A stretch of DNA of 64,000 bases from Phytoamicus setariae (GTDB lineage: Bacteria > Pseudomonadota > Alphaproteobacteria > Rhizobiales > Rhizobiaceae). Under the pieces are notes generated by a model. The model was not told the origin of the DNA. It worked only from the letters and a program-made list of their open reading frames with translations, and made no database searches. The DNA lies in NCBI RefSeq assembly GCF_016722925.1, contig NZ_JAEQNC010000001.1, positions 62,001 to 126,000 of the forward strand, written 5' to 3'. Both the position numbers and the translations under genes were made by a program. Positions 43,553 through 51,980 of this stretch are shown here, in pieces (position 1 is the first letter of the stretch; the number at the start of each line of letters is the position of its first letter).

Positions 43553-45382
43553 TCAGTCGTTGTCGTCATTCGAATCGGGTTCTGGCAGCGTCTCGTCGTC
43601 GTCTTCAGCGACAGCATGGATGCGAACATCGATGATCTTCGCGCCTGGGAACCGGGAAAGGATTGCCGCGACGTCAGGGTCGGCGCGGGCGTCCGCTACC
43701 CGGTCGTCACGCTCTTTGGCGTCGTTTTCGACGAGCGTCAGCCCGCCGGGACCGTTGCTCAGGACGACGAGCCAGTGCATGCCCGTCCATTCCTTCAGCC
43801 TCAGTGCCATGTCATTGACGAGCGAACGTGGCGCGTCGGGCGAGAGTGCCACCTCGAGCTTGCCGGGCTCGATCTGGACCGGCCGCACGAACTGGCGAAT
43901 CTGCGCCTTCAGTTTCATGTCGCGCTTTTCGCCAGCCAGATTTGCGACATCGGCCAGCGAACGGATGTTGACTGTCGGCTGAGGCTTCTCTTCGATCCTC
44001 GGTGCGACCATCTGCGAGGGTTCCGGCCTTGTATTGGGCACGGCGCGCAACATGGCAGAGGCGCCTCCGCCCGAGGTCCGGGGACCCGAAGGCTGGTCGT
44101 GGCCGCGCGCATCGGTCGTGTAGGATTGCGTCATGCCGCCGCCGCCATTCGTCGGCCGGGAACCCGAACCGGGCGCTTCCGCTTCGCCGCTGGCGATTGC
44201 CGCGATGCGTCGCGCGGCATCCTCGGGAGAGGGCAGGCTGCCTGCATGGGTCAGGCGGATCAGCACCATCTCGGCGGCGCCAAACGGGCGCGAGGCATTT
44301 TCGGTTTCCGGAATGCCCTTGAGCAGCATCTGCCAGATCCGCGACAGAGTGGTAACCGCAATGGACTTTGCGAACTCGGCGCCCTGCACTCGTTCGATCT
44401 CGCTAAGCGACGGATCGCTCGCCGCTTCCGGAATGAATTTGAGCCGTGTTACCAGGTGGGTGAAGTCGGCCAGATCGGTCAAGACCACGGTGGGGTTGGC
44501 GCCGGCTTCGTACTGGCCAGCGAATTCCTTCAGGGCTGAACTAATGTCGCCCTTGGTGATGTGGCGAAAGAGATCGGCAATGCGCGCCCGATCGGCAAGA
44601 CCCAGCATCGAGCGCACGGCGTCGGTTGCTACATGGCCGCTGCCATGGGCTATGGCCTGGTCGAGCAGCGAAAGGCCGTCGCGGGCGGAACCCTCGGCGG
44701 CGCGTGCGATCAGCGCCAGCGCTTCGGCTTCGGCGGTGATCTGCTCTTTTTCGGAAATGGTGGTGAATAGGCCGGTGAGATCGGCCGCCGAAATTCGACG
44801 GAGGTCGAAACGCTGGCAGCGGGAAAGGACGGTGACCGGAACCTTGCGGATTTCCGTGGTGGCGAAGATGAACTTGACGTGCTCGGGCGGCTCTTCCAGC
44901 GTCTTCAGCAGGCCGTTGAAAGCCGCGGTCGACAGCATGTGCACTTCGTCGATGATGTAGACCTTGTAGCGGGCGGATGCGGGCTTGTAGCGCACCTGCT
45001 CGATGATCTCTCTGATGTCGTCGATGCCGGTATGCGAGGCGGCGTCCATTTCGATGACGTCGACATGGCGGCCTTCCATGATCGCCTGGCAATGGATGCC
45101 GGGGTCCCGCAGGTCGATCGTCGGTTTGTCGATCGTATCGGTCTTGTAGTTGAGCGCCCGGGCAAGGATGCGGGCGGTGGTGGTCTTGCCGACCCCGCGT
45201 ACCCCGGTCAGCATGTAGGCCTGCGCGATGCGACCTGTCTCGAAAGCATTGGTCAGCGTCTGGACCATGGCTTCCTGGCCGACCATCAGGTCGGAGAAGT
45301 CCTTCGGCCGGTACTTGCGCGCAAGCACGCGGTAGCCGGTCTTCTCGGTTGGTTGTCCTGATGGAATGAGCTCGTCTGCCAT
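43553..45382 (-). CDS. dnaX: DNA polymerase III subunit gamma/tau
   Basis: 609 residues. It loads the beta clamp. Walker A is GVRGVGKTTTARIL; DEVHMLS is Walker B; the sensor regions TTEIRKVPVTVLSRCQRFDL follow. The zinc-binding loop has only one of the usual four cysteines (GIHCQAIMEG), which I recall as common in rhizobial DnaX. The C-terminal ~240 residues hold a Gly/Pro-rich linker and tau-like domain. The SRP RNA is encoded just upstream on the same strand. Confidence 0.97.
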   Translation of the reverse strand: MADELIPSGQPTEKTGYRVLARKYRPKDFSDLMVGQEAMVQTLTNAFETGRIAQAYMLTGVRGVGKTTTARILARALNYKTDTIDKPTIDLRDPGIHCQAIMEGRHVDVIEMDAASHTGIDDIREIIEQVRYKPASARYKVYIIDEVHMLSTAAFNGLLKTLEEPPEHVKFIFATTEIRKVPVTVLSRCQRFDLRRISAADLTGLFTTISEKEQITAEAEALALIARAAEGSARDGLSLLDQAIAHGSGHVATDAVRSMLGLADRARIADLFRHITKGDISSALKEFAGQYEAGANPTVVLTDLADFTHLVTRLKFIPEAASDPSLSEIERVQGAEFAKSIAVTTLSRIWQMLLKGIPETENASRPFGAAEMVLIRLTHAGSLPSPEDAARRIAAIASGEAEAPGSGSRPTNGGGGMTQSYTTDARGHDQPSGPRTSGGGASAMLRAVPNTRPEPSQMVAPRIEEKPQPTVNIRSLADVANLAGEKRDMKLKAQIRQFVRPVQIEPGKLEVALSPDAPRSLVNDMALRLKEWTGMHWLVVLSNGPGGLTLVENDAKERDDRVADARADPDVAAILSRFPGAKIIDVRIHAVAEDDDETLPEPDSNDDND

Positions 45383-45487
45383 CTCGTCCGCTGCGCTGTC
45401 GCCTGTTTCCGGATCAAACTATCCAACTTGACCGGAAATGGAAATTCCGGTCATCTCTGAAATAGCGAAGTCCACGGGAAAAAGAGG

Positions 45488-45588
45488 GTGGGAGGCCGGC
45501 ACGATGACCCGTACCGAAGCTCGTTGGGGCTGCTTCCTTCCGGACCTGACCCGGTTGGCGAGTGGCGCGTCCACCACCAGCCTCCCGC
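45488..45588 (-). ncRNA. ffs: Signal recognition particle RNA, small bacterial type
   Basis: Reading leftward, GGGAGGCTGG (from 45586) pairs with CCGGCCTCCC (to 45490), and the middle holds GTCAGGTCCGGAAGGAAGCA, the SRP domain IV signature with the GGAA tetraloop. Length is about 100 bases, and CCCTCTTTTT (45487-45479) follows as terminator. It binds Ffh to target membrane proteins. It lies 106 bp upstream of dnaX. Confidence 0.97.
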
Positions 45589-45592
45589 TGTC

Positions 45593-45621
45593 CATATCGT
45601 CAATATCGCTCTCGATTGCAA
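45593..45621 (-). promoter_or_regulatory. Promoter of the SRP RNA gene
   Basis: Reading leftward, TTGCAA (45621-45616), 17 bp, GATATG (45598-45593). The expected start falls at about 45586, the first G of the RNA. It resembles the rimP promoter. Confidence 0.7.
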
Positions 45622-45677
45622 GCCAAACTTGGAATAAACTGATATGCAAATGAAAAATACCTGCAGGGAGACTGGAT

Positions 45678-46082
45678 TTGGCGACGTTCAAACTCGATGA
45701 GAGGCTCGCAGGCGATTCGGTCCTCGTCACCAATATCGGCCTTTGCCAGCTCCGGCTGATGAACGACAGCCGCTGGCCATGGCTCATCCTTGTCCCGCAG
45801 CGCGACAATATCTGCGAAATGTTCGATCTCGCCCCGCTCGATCAGGCCATGTTGACCTTCGAGACCAATCTCGTCGCCGAGGCCTTGAAGAAGGTCAAGG
45901 GCGCGGAGAAGATCAATGTCGCAGCAATTGGCAACATCGTTCGTCAGTTGCATGTGCACGTCATCGCCCGCTATGAAAACGATGCGAACTGGCCCGGCCC
46001 GGTCTGGGGATACGGTGAAAGACAGCCCTATCCAGAAGCGGAGAAAGCGGCTTTGGTGAAATACATATTGGATGCTCTTTGA
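45678..46082 (+). CDS. HIT-family hydrolase
   Basis: 134 residues. The start is TTG at 45678; GGGAG lies 7 bases upstream and no in-frame ATG fits. The HIT signature reads RQLHVHVIARYEND (H92, H94), with Q90 in place of the first His, as in many bacterial members. RDNICEMFDL and the N-terminal LDERLAGDS are also typical. It probably hydrolyses nucleotide phosphate bonds. Its TGA overlaps the nudC ATG by one base. Confidence 0.9.
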   Translation: MATFKLDERLAGDSVLVTNIGLCQLRLMNDSRWPWLILVPQRDNICEMFDLAPLDQAMLTFETNLVAEALKKVKGAEKINVAAIGNIVRQLHVHVIARYENDANWPGPVWGYGERQPYPEAEKAALVKYILDAL

Positions 46083-47074
46083 TGCCCAAAACGCAGCAAC
46101 ACTCCATTTTCGATGTACTGCAACCCCATCCCGAAGCCTCAAGCCTAGTCGCGTTTTCAGCCAACCGGCTGGACCGGCAGTCGGAGCATCGCCCGGCCGA
46201 TTGCGTGGATGCGGCGCTGAAGAGCGAAGGCGTTCACCTCTATGCGTTTGCCGGGGGCAAGTTGGTGCTCAAGCACGAGGAGCAGCTCCTCGATCCGCTG
46301 TTTGCTCCCTACGAACTCGAAGATCTCGAGCCGGATTTCGACAACGCGATCCTGCTCGGTTATGAAAAGACAGGCGAGGCGCGGCTCGCCGTGCCTGTCG
46401 GACTCGATCCGGAGAGTAGCGTCGATCAACTGAAGTTTGCCGACGGGCGCACGCTGATGCGCGAGGCCCTGATCGGCGACGAGTTGCTGGGCGAATTCGC
46501 CCAGGCATGCTCGCTGATCGCCTGGAACGCCGCCGCGCGCTTCTGTGGCAAATGTGGTGCGTCCACCTTGAGTGAGGCAGGTGGCTACCGGCGCAAATGC
46601 TCGGCCTGCGCGACGCTCTATTTTCCCCGCGCCGACCCGGTCGCCATCATGCTGACCATCGACGTGGCTGGGGACCGTTGCCTGATGGGGCGGTCGCCGC
46701 ATTTCAGCGAAGGGATGTATTCGTGCCTGGCGGGCTTCGTCGAGCCGGGAGAGACGATCGAGAGCGCGGTCCGCCGCGAGACGTTCGAAGAGTCCGGTAT
46801 CGAAACAGGCAAGGTTCGCTATCATGCCAGCCAGCCATGGCCGATGCCGCATTCGCTGATGATCGGCTGCTATGCCGAAGCACTCTCGTTCGATGTGACG
46901 CCCGATACGACCGAACTGGAGGATTGCCGCTGGTTTACCCGCGCCGAAGTTCTGGCGATGGTGGAAGGCGGTCACCCTGATGGAATTTATGTACCGGTCG
47001 GTGGCGCAATCGCCTATCGGCTGATTCGCGATTGGCTGGACTGGCCTGAGCAGGAGAGGACCCGAAATGAGTGA
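46082..47074 (+). CDS. nudC: NAD(+) diphosphatase
   Basis: 330 residues. It splits NADH to NMNH and AMP and removes NAD caps from RNA. The zinc site CGKCGASTLS...RKCSAC is near residue 155. The Nudix box is GFVEPGETIESAVRRETFEE, and SQPWPMPHSLM, the family SQPWPFPxS motif, follows. The ATG at 46082 overlaps the HIT stop. It overlaps the next gene by 8 bp. Confidence 0.96.
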   Translation: MPKTQQHSIFDVLQPHPEASSLVAFSANRLDRQSEHRPADCVDAALKSEGVHLYAFAGGKLVLKHEEQLLDPLFAPYELEDLEPDFDNAILLGYEKTGEARLAVPVGLDPESSVDQLKFADGRTLMREALIGDELLGEFAQACSLIAWNAAARFCGKCGASTLSEAGGYRRKCSACATLYFPRADPVAIMLTIDVAGDRCLMGRSPHFSEGMYSCLAGFVEPGETIESAVRRETFEESGIETGKVRYHASQPWPMPHSLMIGCYAEALSFDVTPDTTELEDCRWFTRAEVLAMVEGGHPDGIYVPVGGAIAYRLIRDWLDWPEQERTRNE

Positions 47075-47564
47075 GGTGGAGATCGACCGCGAGGAGCGTG
47101 TCGCCATTCTGAAGAAGCAGGAGCAACTGGCTCAGTTCCAGACCTTTACCGAAGAAACGGCCTTTGACCTCGGGTCTGTGATCTTCGGCATCGCCCGGGC
47201 CAAGCGCGCGCCCGTCGTCGTCAACATACGCACGTCCGACCGTGTGCTGTTTCACGCCGCAATGCCGGGCGCGACACCCGACAACGACAACTGGGTACGC
47301 CGCAAGAGCAACACTGTGCTGCGTTATCACCAGTCCTCCCTGCTTTTCGGCGACACGCTGGCGCTCAAGGGGCGGGAAATCAACCCTGACATGGGCATCG
47401 GCTTGATGGACTATGCAGGCCACGGCGGCAGCTTTCCGGTGCGCATCCGGAAATCCTGCGTCGTCGGCGCCATTACCGTTTCGGGCCTGCCGCAGCTTGA
47501 CGATCACCGCATGATTGTCGAGGCGCTCGGCCTGTTCCTGAAAGTCGACCTTCCGCACTTTTGA
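47067..47564 (+). CDS. UPF0303 / HbpS-GlcG-like haem-degrading-domain protein
   Basis: 165 residues. The fold family is that of HbpS/GlcG: NTVLRYHQSSLLFG, MDYAGHGGSFPVRI, and VVGAITVSGLPQLDDHRMIV. Members bind haem or small ligands, but UPF0303 proteins are uncharacterised. It overlaps nudC by 8 bp (ATGAGTGA), so translation is coupled. It is the third gene of the HIT-nudC-UPF0303 operon. Confidence 0.9.
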   Translation: MSEVEIDREERVAILKKQEQLAQFQTFTEETAFDLGSVIFGIARAKRAPVVVNIRTSDRVLFHAAMPGATPDNDNWVRRKSNTVLRYHQSSLLFGDTLALKGREINPDMGIGLMDYAGHGGSFPVRIRKSCVVGAITVSGLPQLDDHRMIVEALGLFLKVDLPHF

Positions 47565-47682
47565 CAACCGGACCGGAAACTGCCGGTCTGACAATGTGCA
47601 GAACAAGGTTACCCGCCAGACCGACGCCGAATGTCGGACCGTGCTGTGAGTGAAATTTCGTCGTGAGTGAAGAGGTGCCGTG

Positions 47683-48726
47683 ATGAAGGCCATGTACTAC
47701 GAACGTTTCGGAGAAATGCCTGAAATCCGGACCCTTCCCGATCCGGTCGCGGTGCCGGGTGCCGTCGTGGTCAAGGTCGAAGCGACGGGGCTTTGCCGCA
47801 GCGACTGGCACGGCTGGAGGGGGCATGATTCCGACATTCGTCTGCCGCATGTGCCCGGCCATGAATTTGCTGGTGTGGTCGCTGCAGTGGGCGACGGGGT
47901 CGTACGCCACAAGGTAGGCGATCGGGTCACCGTTCCCTTTGTTTCAGGCTGCGGACACTGCCATGAGTGCCGCTCCGGCAACCAGCAGGTCTGTGAGGAG
48001 CAATTCCAGCCCGGCTTTACCCATTGGGGGTCGTTCGCCGAATATGTCGCCATCCACTATGCCGACAACAATCTCGTGACGCTGCCCGACAGCATGGCGT
48101 TCGCAACAGCGGCCAGCCTTGGCTGCCGCTTCGCGACATCCTTCCGCGCCGTCGTCGATCAGGCGCGCGTGCGCGGCGGCGAATGGGTGGCCGTGCATGG
48201 CTGTGGCGGGGTGGGGCTTTCGGCGATCATGATTGCTGCGGCGCAGGGCGCCAGCGTCATCGCGGTTGACATTTCAAGCGAAAAGCTGGAGCTGGCCCTT
48301 TCGCTTGGCGCAACAGCGGCCATCAACAGCCGAGACGTGGCCAGCGTTGTGCAAGCGGTGAAGGACCTGACCGGCGGCGGCGCGCATGCTTCCATCGATG
48401 CGCTCGGCCACCCCGAAACCTGTTTCAACTCTATTGCCAACTTGCGGCGCAGAGGGCGCCACGTCCAGGTGGGGCTGATGCTCGGCGAGCATACCACCCC
48501 GAAGATACCAATGGCCGAGGTGATCTCCCGAGAGCTGGAGATTTACGGCAGCCATGGCATGCAGGCCTGGCGATACGACGCCATGCTGGAGATGATTTCC
48601 GCCGGCAAGCTCCAGCCGCAAAAGCTGATCGGCGGCTCTCTGACGCTTTCAGAGGCGGCATCCGCACTGACCAACATGGATGCCTTCGCCGATACCGGGA
48701 TAAGGATCATAGACCGGTTCGTTTGA
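47683..48726 (+). CDS. Zinc-dependent alcohol dehydrogenase
   Basis: 347 residues from the ATG at 47683; GTG at 47680 is an alternative. Catalytic zinc ligands C38 ([11 protein letters not shown]) and H60-E61 (PGHEFAGVV) and structural zinc cysteines C90, C93, C96 and C104 are all present. The Rossmann domain has [20 protein letters not shown]. The substrate is unknown. It converges on the LysR gene. Confidence 0.93.
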   Translation: MKAMYYERFGEMPEIRTLPDPVAVPGAVVVKVEATGLCRSDWHGWRGHDSDIRLPHVPGHEFAGVVAAVGDGVVRHKVGDRVTVPFVSGCGHCHECRSGNQQVCEEQFQPGFTHWGSFAEYVAIHYADNNLVTLPDSMAFATAASLGCRFATSFRAVVDQARVRGGEWVAVHGCGGVGLSAIMIAAAQGASVIAVDISSEKLELALSLGATAAINSRDVASVVQAVKDLTGGGAHASIDALGHPETCFNSIANLRRRGRHVQVGLMLGEHTTPKIPMAEVISRELEIYGSHGMQAWRYDAMLEMISAGKLQPQKLIGGSLTLSEAASALTNMDAFADTGIRIIDRFV

Positions 48727-48750
48727 GGCAGGCGACGGGTCGCCGGCTGG

Positions 48751-49629
48751 TCAGGCCTGTGATGCCCTGAAGGCCTGCCGTATGGCATCCGCCATGCCAA
48801 GGATGGCCTCGCTGGCCAGACGATTGGAGAGTCGGAGGACGACGCGCGAGAAATCGATCACTTGAAAGCCGTCGGCCGCCGTGAGTTCCCGGCAATCGTC
48901 CGGTATGCTGGTTCGTGCCAGCGGGGCAATGCCGAGTCCTGCGCGGACCCCTGCCGTCAGTCCGTTGCTGCTATCCGAGAGATAGGAGATCCGGTAGTTG
49001 TCCTGCTTTCTGTCGAGCGAGGCAAGCGACATGGTCTTGCACCAGCTCTCGCTGGTGTACATCGCCACCGGCATCGGGCTGCGCAGATGCTGTTCATGGA
49101 TCTTGGAGGTCACCCAAACGGTGGGATCGCTGCACAGCAGTTCGTGGGCGGAGTGGTCTCCCTGTTCATAGACCACGGCAAGGTCGAGCAGGTCGTTGTT
49201 GAGGGCTTGAATGTTGGTCGCCGACAGCCCGAAGCGAACCAGGATTTCCACCCCGGGATGCATTGAATCGAAGCTGCCCAGCGCCCTGGGCAAGACGAAA
49301 GAGCTGTATTCCTCTGGAATGCCGATCCTGACCAGCCCGCTCAGATGCGGCTGGCGCACGCTGGCTGCAGCTTCCTCCAGCATCGCGATCACGCGCCGCG
49401 CCTTCGAGAGCAGGTGATTGCCGTGCGTGGTCAGGATCACGCCGCGCGACGTGCGGTCGAACAGCGACTCGCCGAGATTTTCCTCGAGCCGCTTCATCTG
49501 GATGCTGACGGCCGACTGCGTGCGGCCAACAACTTCACCCGCTTTGGTGAAGTTTCGGGTGTCGGCCACGGCCACGAATGTGCGCAGGAGGTCGCTTTCG
49601 AGGGTGCTGGACATGATTGCGATAGCCAT
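48751..49629 (-). CDS. LysR-family transcriptional regulator
   Basis: 292 residues from 49629; ATG 49614 (MSSTLESDLL) is also possible and neither has a strong ribosome site. The N-terminal HTH shows LLRTFVAVADTRNFTKAGEV and RTQSAVSIQMKRLEENLGES. The effector domain follows (VRIGIPEEYSSFVLPRAL). Upstream is a small plus-strand gene. It is convergent with the alcohol dehydrogenase, so it need not regulate it. Confidence 0.92.
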   Translation of the reverse strand: MAIAIMSSTLESDLLRTFVAVADTRNFTKAGEVVGRTQSAVSIQMKRLEENLGESLFDRTSRGVILTTHGNHLLSKARRVIAMLEEAAASVRQPHLSGLVRIGIPEEYSSFVLPRALGSFDSMHPGVEILVRFGLSATNIQALNNDLLDLAVVYEQGDHSAHELLCSDPTVWVTSKIHEQHLRSPMPVAMYTSESWCKTMSLASLDRKQDNYRISYLSDSSNGLTAGVRAGLGIAPLARTSIPDDCRELTAADGFQVIDFSRVVLRLSNRLASEAILGMADAIRQAFRASQA

Positions 49630-49712
49630 TAAAAATAATCATGAACGAGATTTAGTATATTCGTTTGATTTATGTCAAGCGGCGACCGAATCTAGGACCA
49701 GGAGGAATTGCG

Positions 49713-49916
49713 ATGAGAACGATGATCCAGCACTGGTTGAAGAAAATGCTTGCCACTCTGTCGCAGAAGACTGGTGCGATCACAGATGTTGGGAGCGATT
49801 TGCGCCTCAACGCCCACTTGCGCCGAGACCTTGGACTCTCCGAAGGCGAGTTTGATCCCCCGAGGTTTTCAGGAAGCGATTTGTCCGATACCGAACTGGG
49901 CCGATCGCGGCTTTAG
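49713..49916 (+). CDS. Small DUF1127-like protein
   Basis: 67 residues, strong ribosome site AGGAGGAA 6 bases before the ATG. The segment LNAHLRRDLGLSEGEFDPPR recalls the LDxxxLRDIGLSR pattern of DUF1127 proteins, here degenerate. Members are small, arginine-rich, and linked in some rhizobia to RNA regulation or phosphate response. It is divergent from the LysR gene and ends at a terminator. Confidence 0.65.
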   Translation: MRTMIQHWLKKMLATLSQKTGAITDVGSDLRLNAHLRRDLGLSEGEFDPPRFSGSDLSDTELGRSRL

Positions 49917-49946
49917 GCGGGACGTTTGCTTGGCGCTAAAAAAGCA

Positions 49947-49972
49947 AAAAGCCCGGCGGACCGGGCTTTTTT
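49947..49972. terminator. Bidirectional terminator shared by the small protein and tRNA-Leu
   Basis: A 10-bp stem (49947-49956 with 49961-49970), CGGA loop. T-tract TTTTTT at 49967-49972 on the plus strand; leftward the sequence runs TTTTTGCTTTTTT. It lies between convergent genes, so it serves both. Confidence 0.9.
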
Positions 49973-50010
49973 GAGTTTTCTCAACGGCTTACGACCGTCG
50001 GAAAAAGGAC

Positions 50011-50097
50011 TGGTGCCCAGAAGAGGACTCGAACCTCCACACCCTTTCGGGTACCAGCACCTGAAGCTGGCGCGTCTACCAATTCCGCCATCTGGGC
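50011..50097 (-). tRNA. tRNA-Leu (anticodon CAG)
   Basis: 87 bases including encoded CCA. The acceptor GCCCAGA pairs with TCTGGGC. The anticodon arm CCAGC-TTCAGGT-GCTGG gives CAG (50063-50061). A long variable arm (GTACCCGAAAGGGTGT), then GGTTCGAGTCC as the T-arm, mark a class II leucine tRNA. Confidence 0.97.
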
Positions 50098-50418
50098 AAC
50101 GACGGTGCATGTACGGGCCGGCTGGCCGCCTGTCAACAGGGTTTTTGAAAAAATGCAGGAGAAAAATGAGGTCGCCGTTTGAGCCTTTTCTAACATTCCA
50201 GCTGGAGCGGCTGGTTTGCAGGCGGTTGCCCTCATTTTGCCAAAAATAAGCAATTGGTAACCTGGAACTGCAACTGCAAGCGGAGGGAATTTTTTTGGAG
50301 TTGCCAACGTATTGTAGAATGTGGTCATAGTTCAACGAATAAGATTGAACAAAAAAACGTCTACTGCAAGGGACACCTTGGAGCATATGGCTCCGGACAA
50401 ACTTGAGAGGATTAGAAT
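50098..50418. other. 321-bp intergenic stretch upstream of tRNA-Leu and BA14K
   Basis: It holds the tRNA promoter near 50108-50136. The remaining ~280 bp up to the BA14K start are AT-richer than the surroundings and presumably hold its promoter, but I see no clear box, repeat or gene. Confidence 0.6.
50108..50136 (-). promoter_or_regulatory. Promoter of tRNA-Leu
   Basis: Reading leftward, TTGACA (50136-50131), 17 bp, TACATG (50113-50108). The expected start is near 50101, just ahead of the tRNA 5' end at 50097. Confidence 0.75.
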
Positions 50419-50811
50419 ATGTCGAAAATCCGCAATATCGTGATGGCAGGCGCACTCGCTGTTGCTTCGGTCATCCCGATGTCGGTAGCCGAAGCCGGGC
50501 CTATTGCACCTGCGCCATTGAAAATTGAAAAGAGCTCTGATGTCACGCAGGTCCGTTGCGGACGTTGGGGTTGCGGCCGTGGTCGTGGCTACTGGCGCGG
50601 CCGTGGTTACTGGCGTGGTCGTGGATATTGGGGTCCGCGCCGAGTCTGGATTGCTCCACGGGTGGTTATTGCGCCGGGTTACGGCGTGCGCCGCGGTTAC
50701 AACGCCCACGTCCGGTGGTGCCTGAACCGCTATGGGTCGTACAATCCGGGAACCAACACGTTCCTGTCGTATGACGGTTATTACAAGCGTTGCAACTCGC
50801 CATACCGTTGA
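50419..50811 (+). CDS. BA14K-family exported protein
   Basis: 130 residues with a signal peptide (cleavage near AEAG). The C-terminal ~35 residues (HVRWCLNRYGSYNPGTNTFL, then SYDGYYKRCNSPY) are the BA14K signature with two cysteines. Between them is a tandem (R)GRGYW repeat of three units near residues 55-72. The Brucella BA14K protein is immunoreactive and lectin-like; the function here is unknown. It has its own terminator. Confidence 0.9.
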   Translation: MSKIRNIVMAGALAVASVIPMSVAEAGPIAPAPLKIEKSSDVTQVRCGRWGCGRGRGYWRGRGYWRGRGYWGPRRVWIAPRVVIAPGYGVRRGYNAHVRWCLNRYGSYNPGTNTFLSYDGYYKRCNSPYR

Positions 50812-50831
50812 TCGACGGCTGGTAAGCTGAC

Positions 50832-50863
50832 AAAGGGCAGGCGGTGAACCGCCTGCCCTTTGT
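50832..50863 (+). terminator. Terminator of the BA14K gene
   Basis: Perfect 14-bp arms (50832-50845 with 50848-50861); in practice about 13 pairs with a TGAA loop. It ends CCCTTTG, a short T run. Confidence 0.75.
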
Positions 50864-50888
50864 CGTTCAATGCGATTGCTGAGCGTGA

Positions 50889-51167
50889 CTATCGGTCTGT
50901 ATGACCAAGATCGCGCTCAGGCTCGATGATGTCGCGAACCCGTTGCTTGAGTTCCTTCGGGCCGGGAAAGCCGCCGTCGGCTTTGCGCTCCCAGATCAGC
51001 TGGTCGTCCACCCTGATTTCGAAATTTCCGCCGGTACCCGGCACCAGCGCCACTTCTGCGAGACTTTGACCGAAGGTCTGGAGCAATTCCTGCGCCATCC
51101 AGCCGGCACGAAGCAGCCAGTTGCATTGGGTGCAGTAGAGGATGGTCACGCGCGCTTTTTGGGTCAT
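50889..51167 (-). CDS. SelT/SelW/SelH-family thioredoxin-like protein
   Basis: 92 residues from the ATG at 51167. VTILYCTQCNWLLRAGWMAQ carries the CxxC that replaces Cys-x-x-Sec of animal selenoproteins. LVPGTGGNFEIRVDDQLIWE and FPGPKELKQRVRD complete the fold. A redox role is inferred; partners unknown. It is divergent from the EI24-type gene. Confidence 0.9.
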   Translation of the reverse strand: MTQKARVTILYCTQCNWLLRAGWMAQELLQTFGQSLAEVALVPGTGGNFEIRVDDQLIWERKADGGFPGPKELKQRVRDIIEPERDLGHTDR

Positions 51168-51248
51168 GCCGACTGATACCATTCCATTCCGACCTTGCAA
51201 AGGCTGCAGGGCGCACCGACATCTGGCCCAAAAACACCGGAGACCCCT

Positions 51249-51980
51249 ATGATATTGACGTCTGCTAGCCGCGCTGCCGCCGGCATTTTTTCGCCGGAGA
51301 TTCGCGGTGTTTTCTGGAAAGTGCTGGGCTTGACCGTGCTCGCGCTGGCCGCATTGTGGCTTTCCATCCGCCAGGCGTTCGTGTCATGGGTGATGCCATG
51401 GATCGAGCCCTGGTTTCCCGGCCTGCCAGACTGGGCAGGCTGGCTCGCCGTTGCAGGCTCTTTCATCTGGGCAGTGGGTCTTGCTGCAGCGGTCGCCATG
51501 CTGATCGCGCCGGTGAGTGCCATTGTGGCCGGTTTTTTTCTCGATGACGCGGCTGAAATCATCGAAGGAAAGGATTATCCAGACGATCGCCCCGGTGTGG
51601 CCCTGCCGCTAGGCCAGGCGCTTGCTTCCAGCTTGCGTTTTTTCCTTGTCGTGATCGCTGCAAACTTGCTGGCGCTGGTGCTGCTGTTGGTGCCCGGCGT
51701 CAACATCGTCATCTTCTTTGTCGTCAACGGCTACCTGATCGGCCGGGAGTATTTCGAGTTTGCCGCCAGCCGCCATCTCGGCGTGGCCGGGGCAAAGCAG
51801 TACCGTCGTGTCAATCAGGGCACGGTGATCCTGGCAGGGATGCTGGTTGGTCTCCTGCTTCTCGTGCCGGTTCTCAACCTGCTGACACCGCTGTTTGCGG
51901 CCGTGCTGATGGTCCATCTGTTCAAGGCGATGAAAGAGAAGGATGCCGCGCTTAAAAGACCTGCGGCGGCAGTTCCTTGA
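51249..51980 (+). CDS. EI24/CysZ-like membrane protein
   Basis: 243 residues from the ATG at 51249. Four main hydrophobic regions are seen. VNIVIFFVVNGYLIGREYFE near residue 160 is the family motif, and LNLLTPLFAAVLMVHLFKAM ends the last helix. CysZ in E. coli imports sulfate; many EI24 proteins are untested. Its last 29 bases overlap the convergent nth gene. Confidence 0.85.
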   Translation: MILTSASRAAAGIFSPEIRGVFWKVLGLTVLALAALWLSIRQAFVSWVMPWIEPWFPGLPDWAGWLAVAGSFIWAVGLAAAVAMLIAPVSAIVAGFFLDDAAEIIEGKDYPDDRPGVALPLGQALASSLRFFLVVIAANLLALVLLLVPGVNIVIFFVVNGYLIGREYFEFAASRHLGVAGAKQYRRVNQGTVILAGMLVGLLLLVPVLNLLTPLFAAVLMVHLFKAMKEKDAALKRPAAAVP

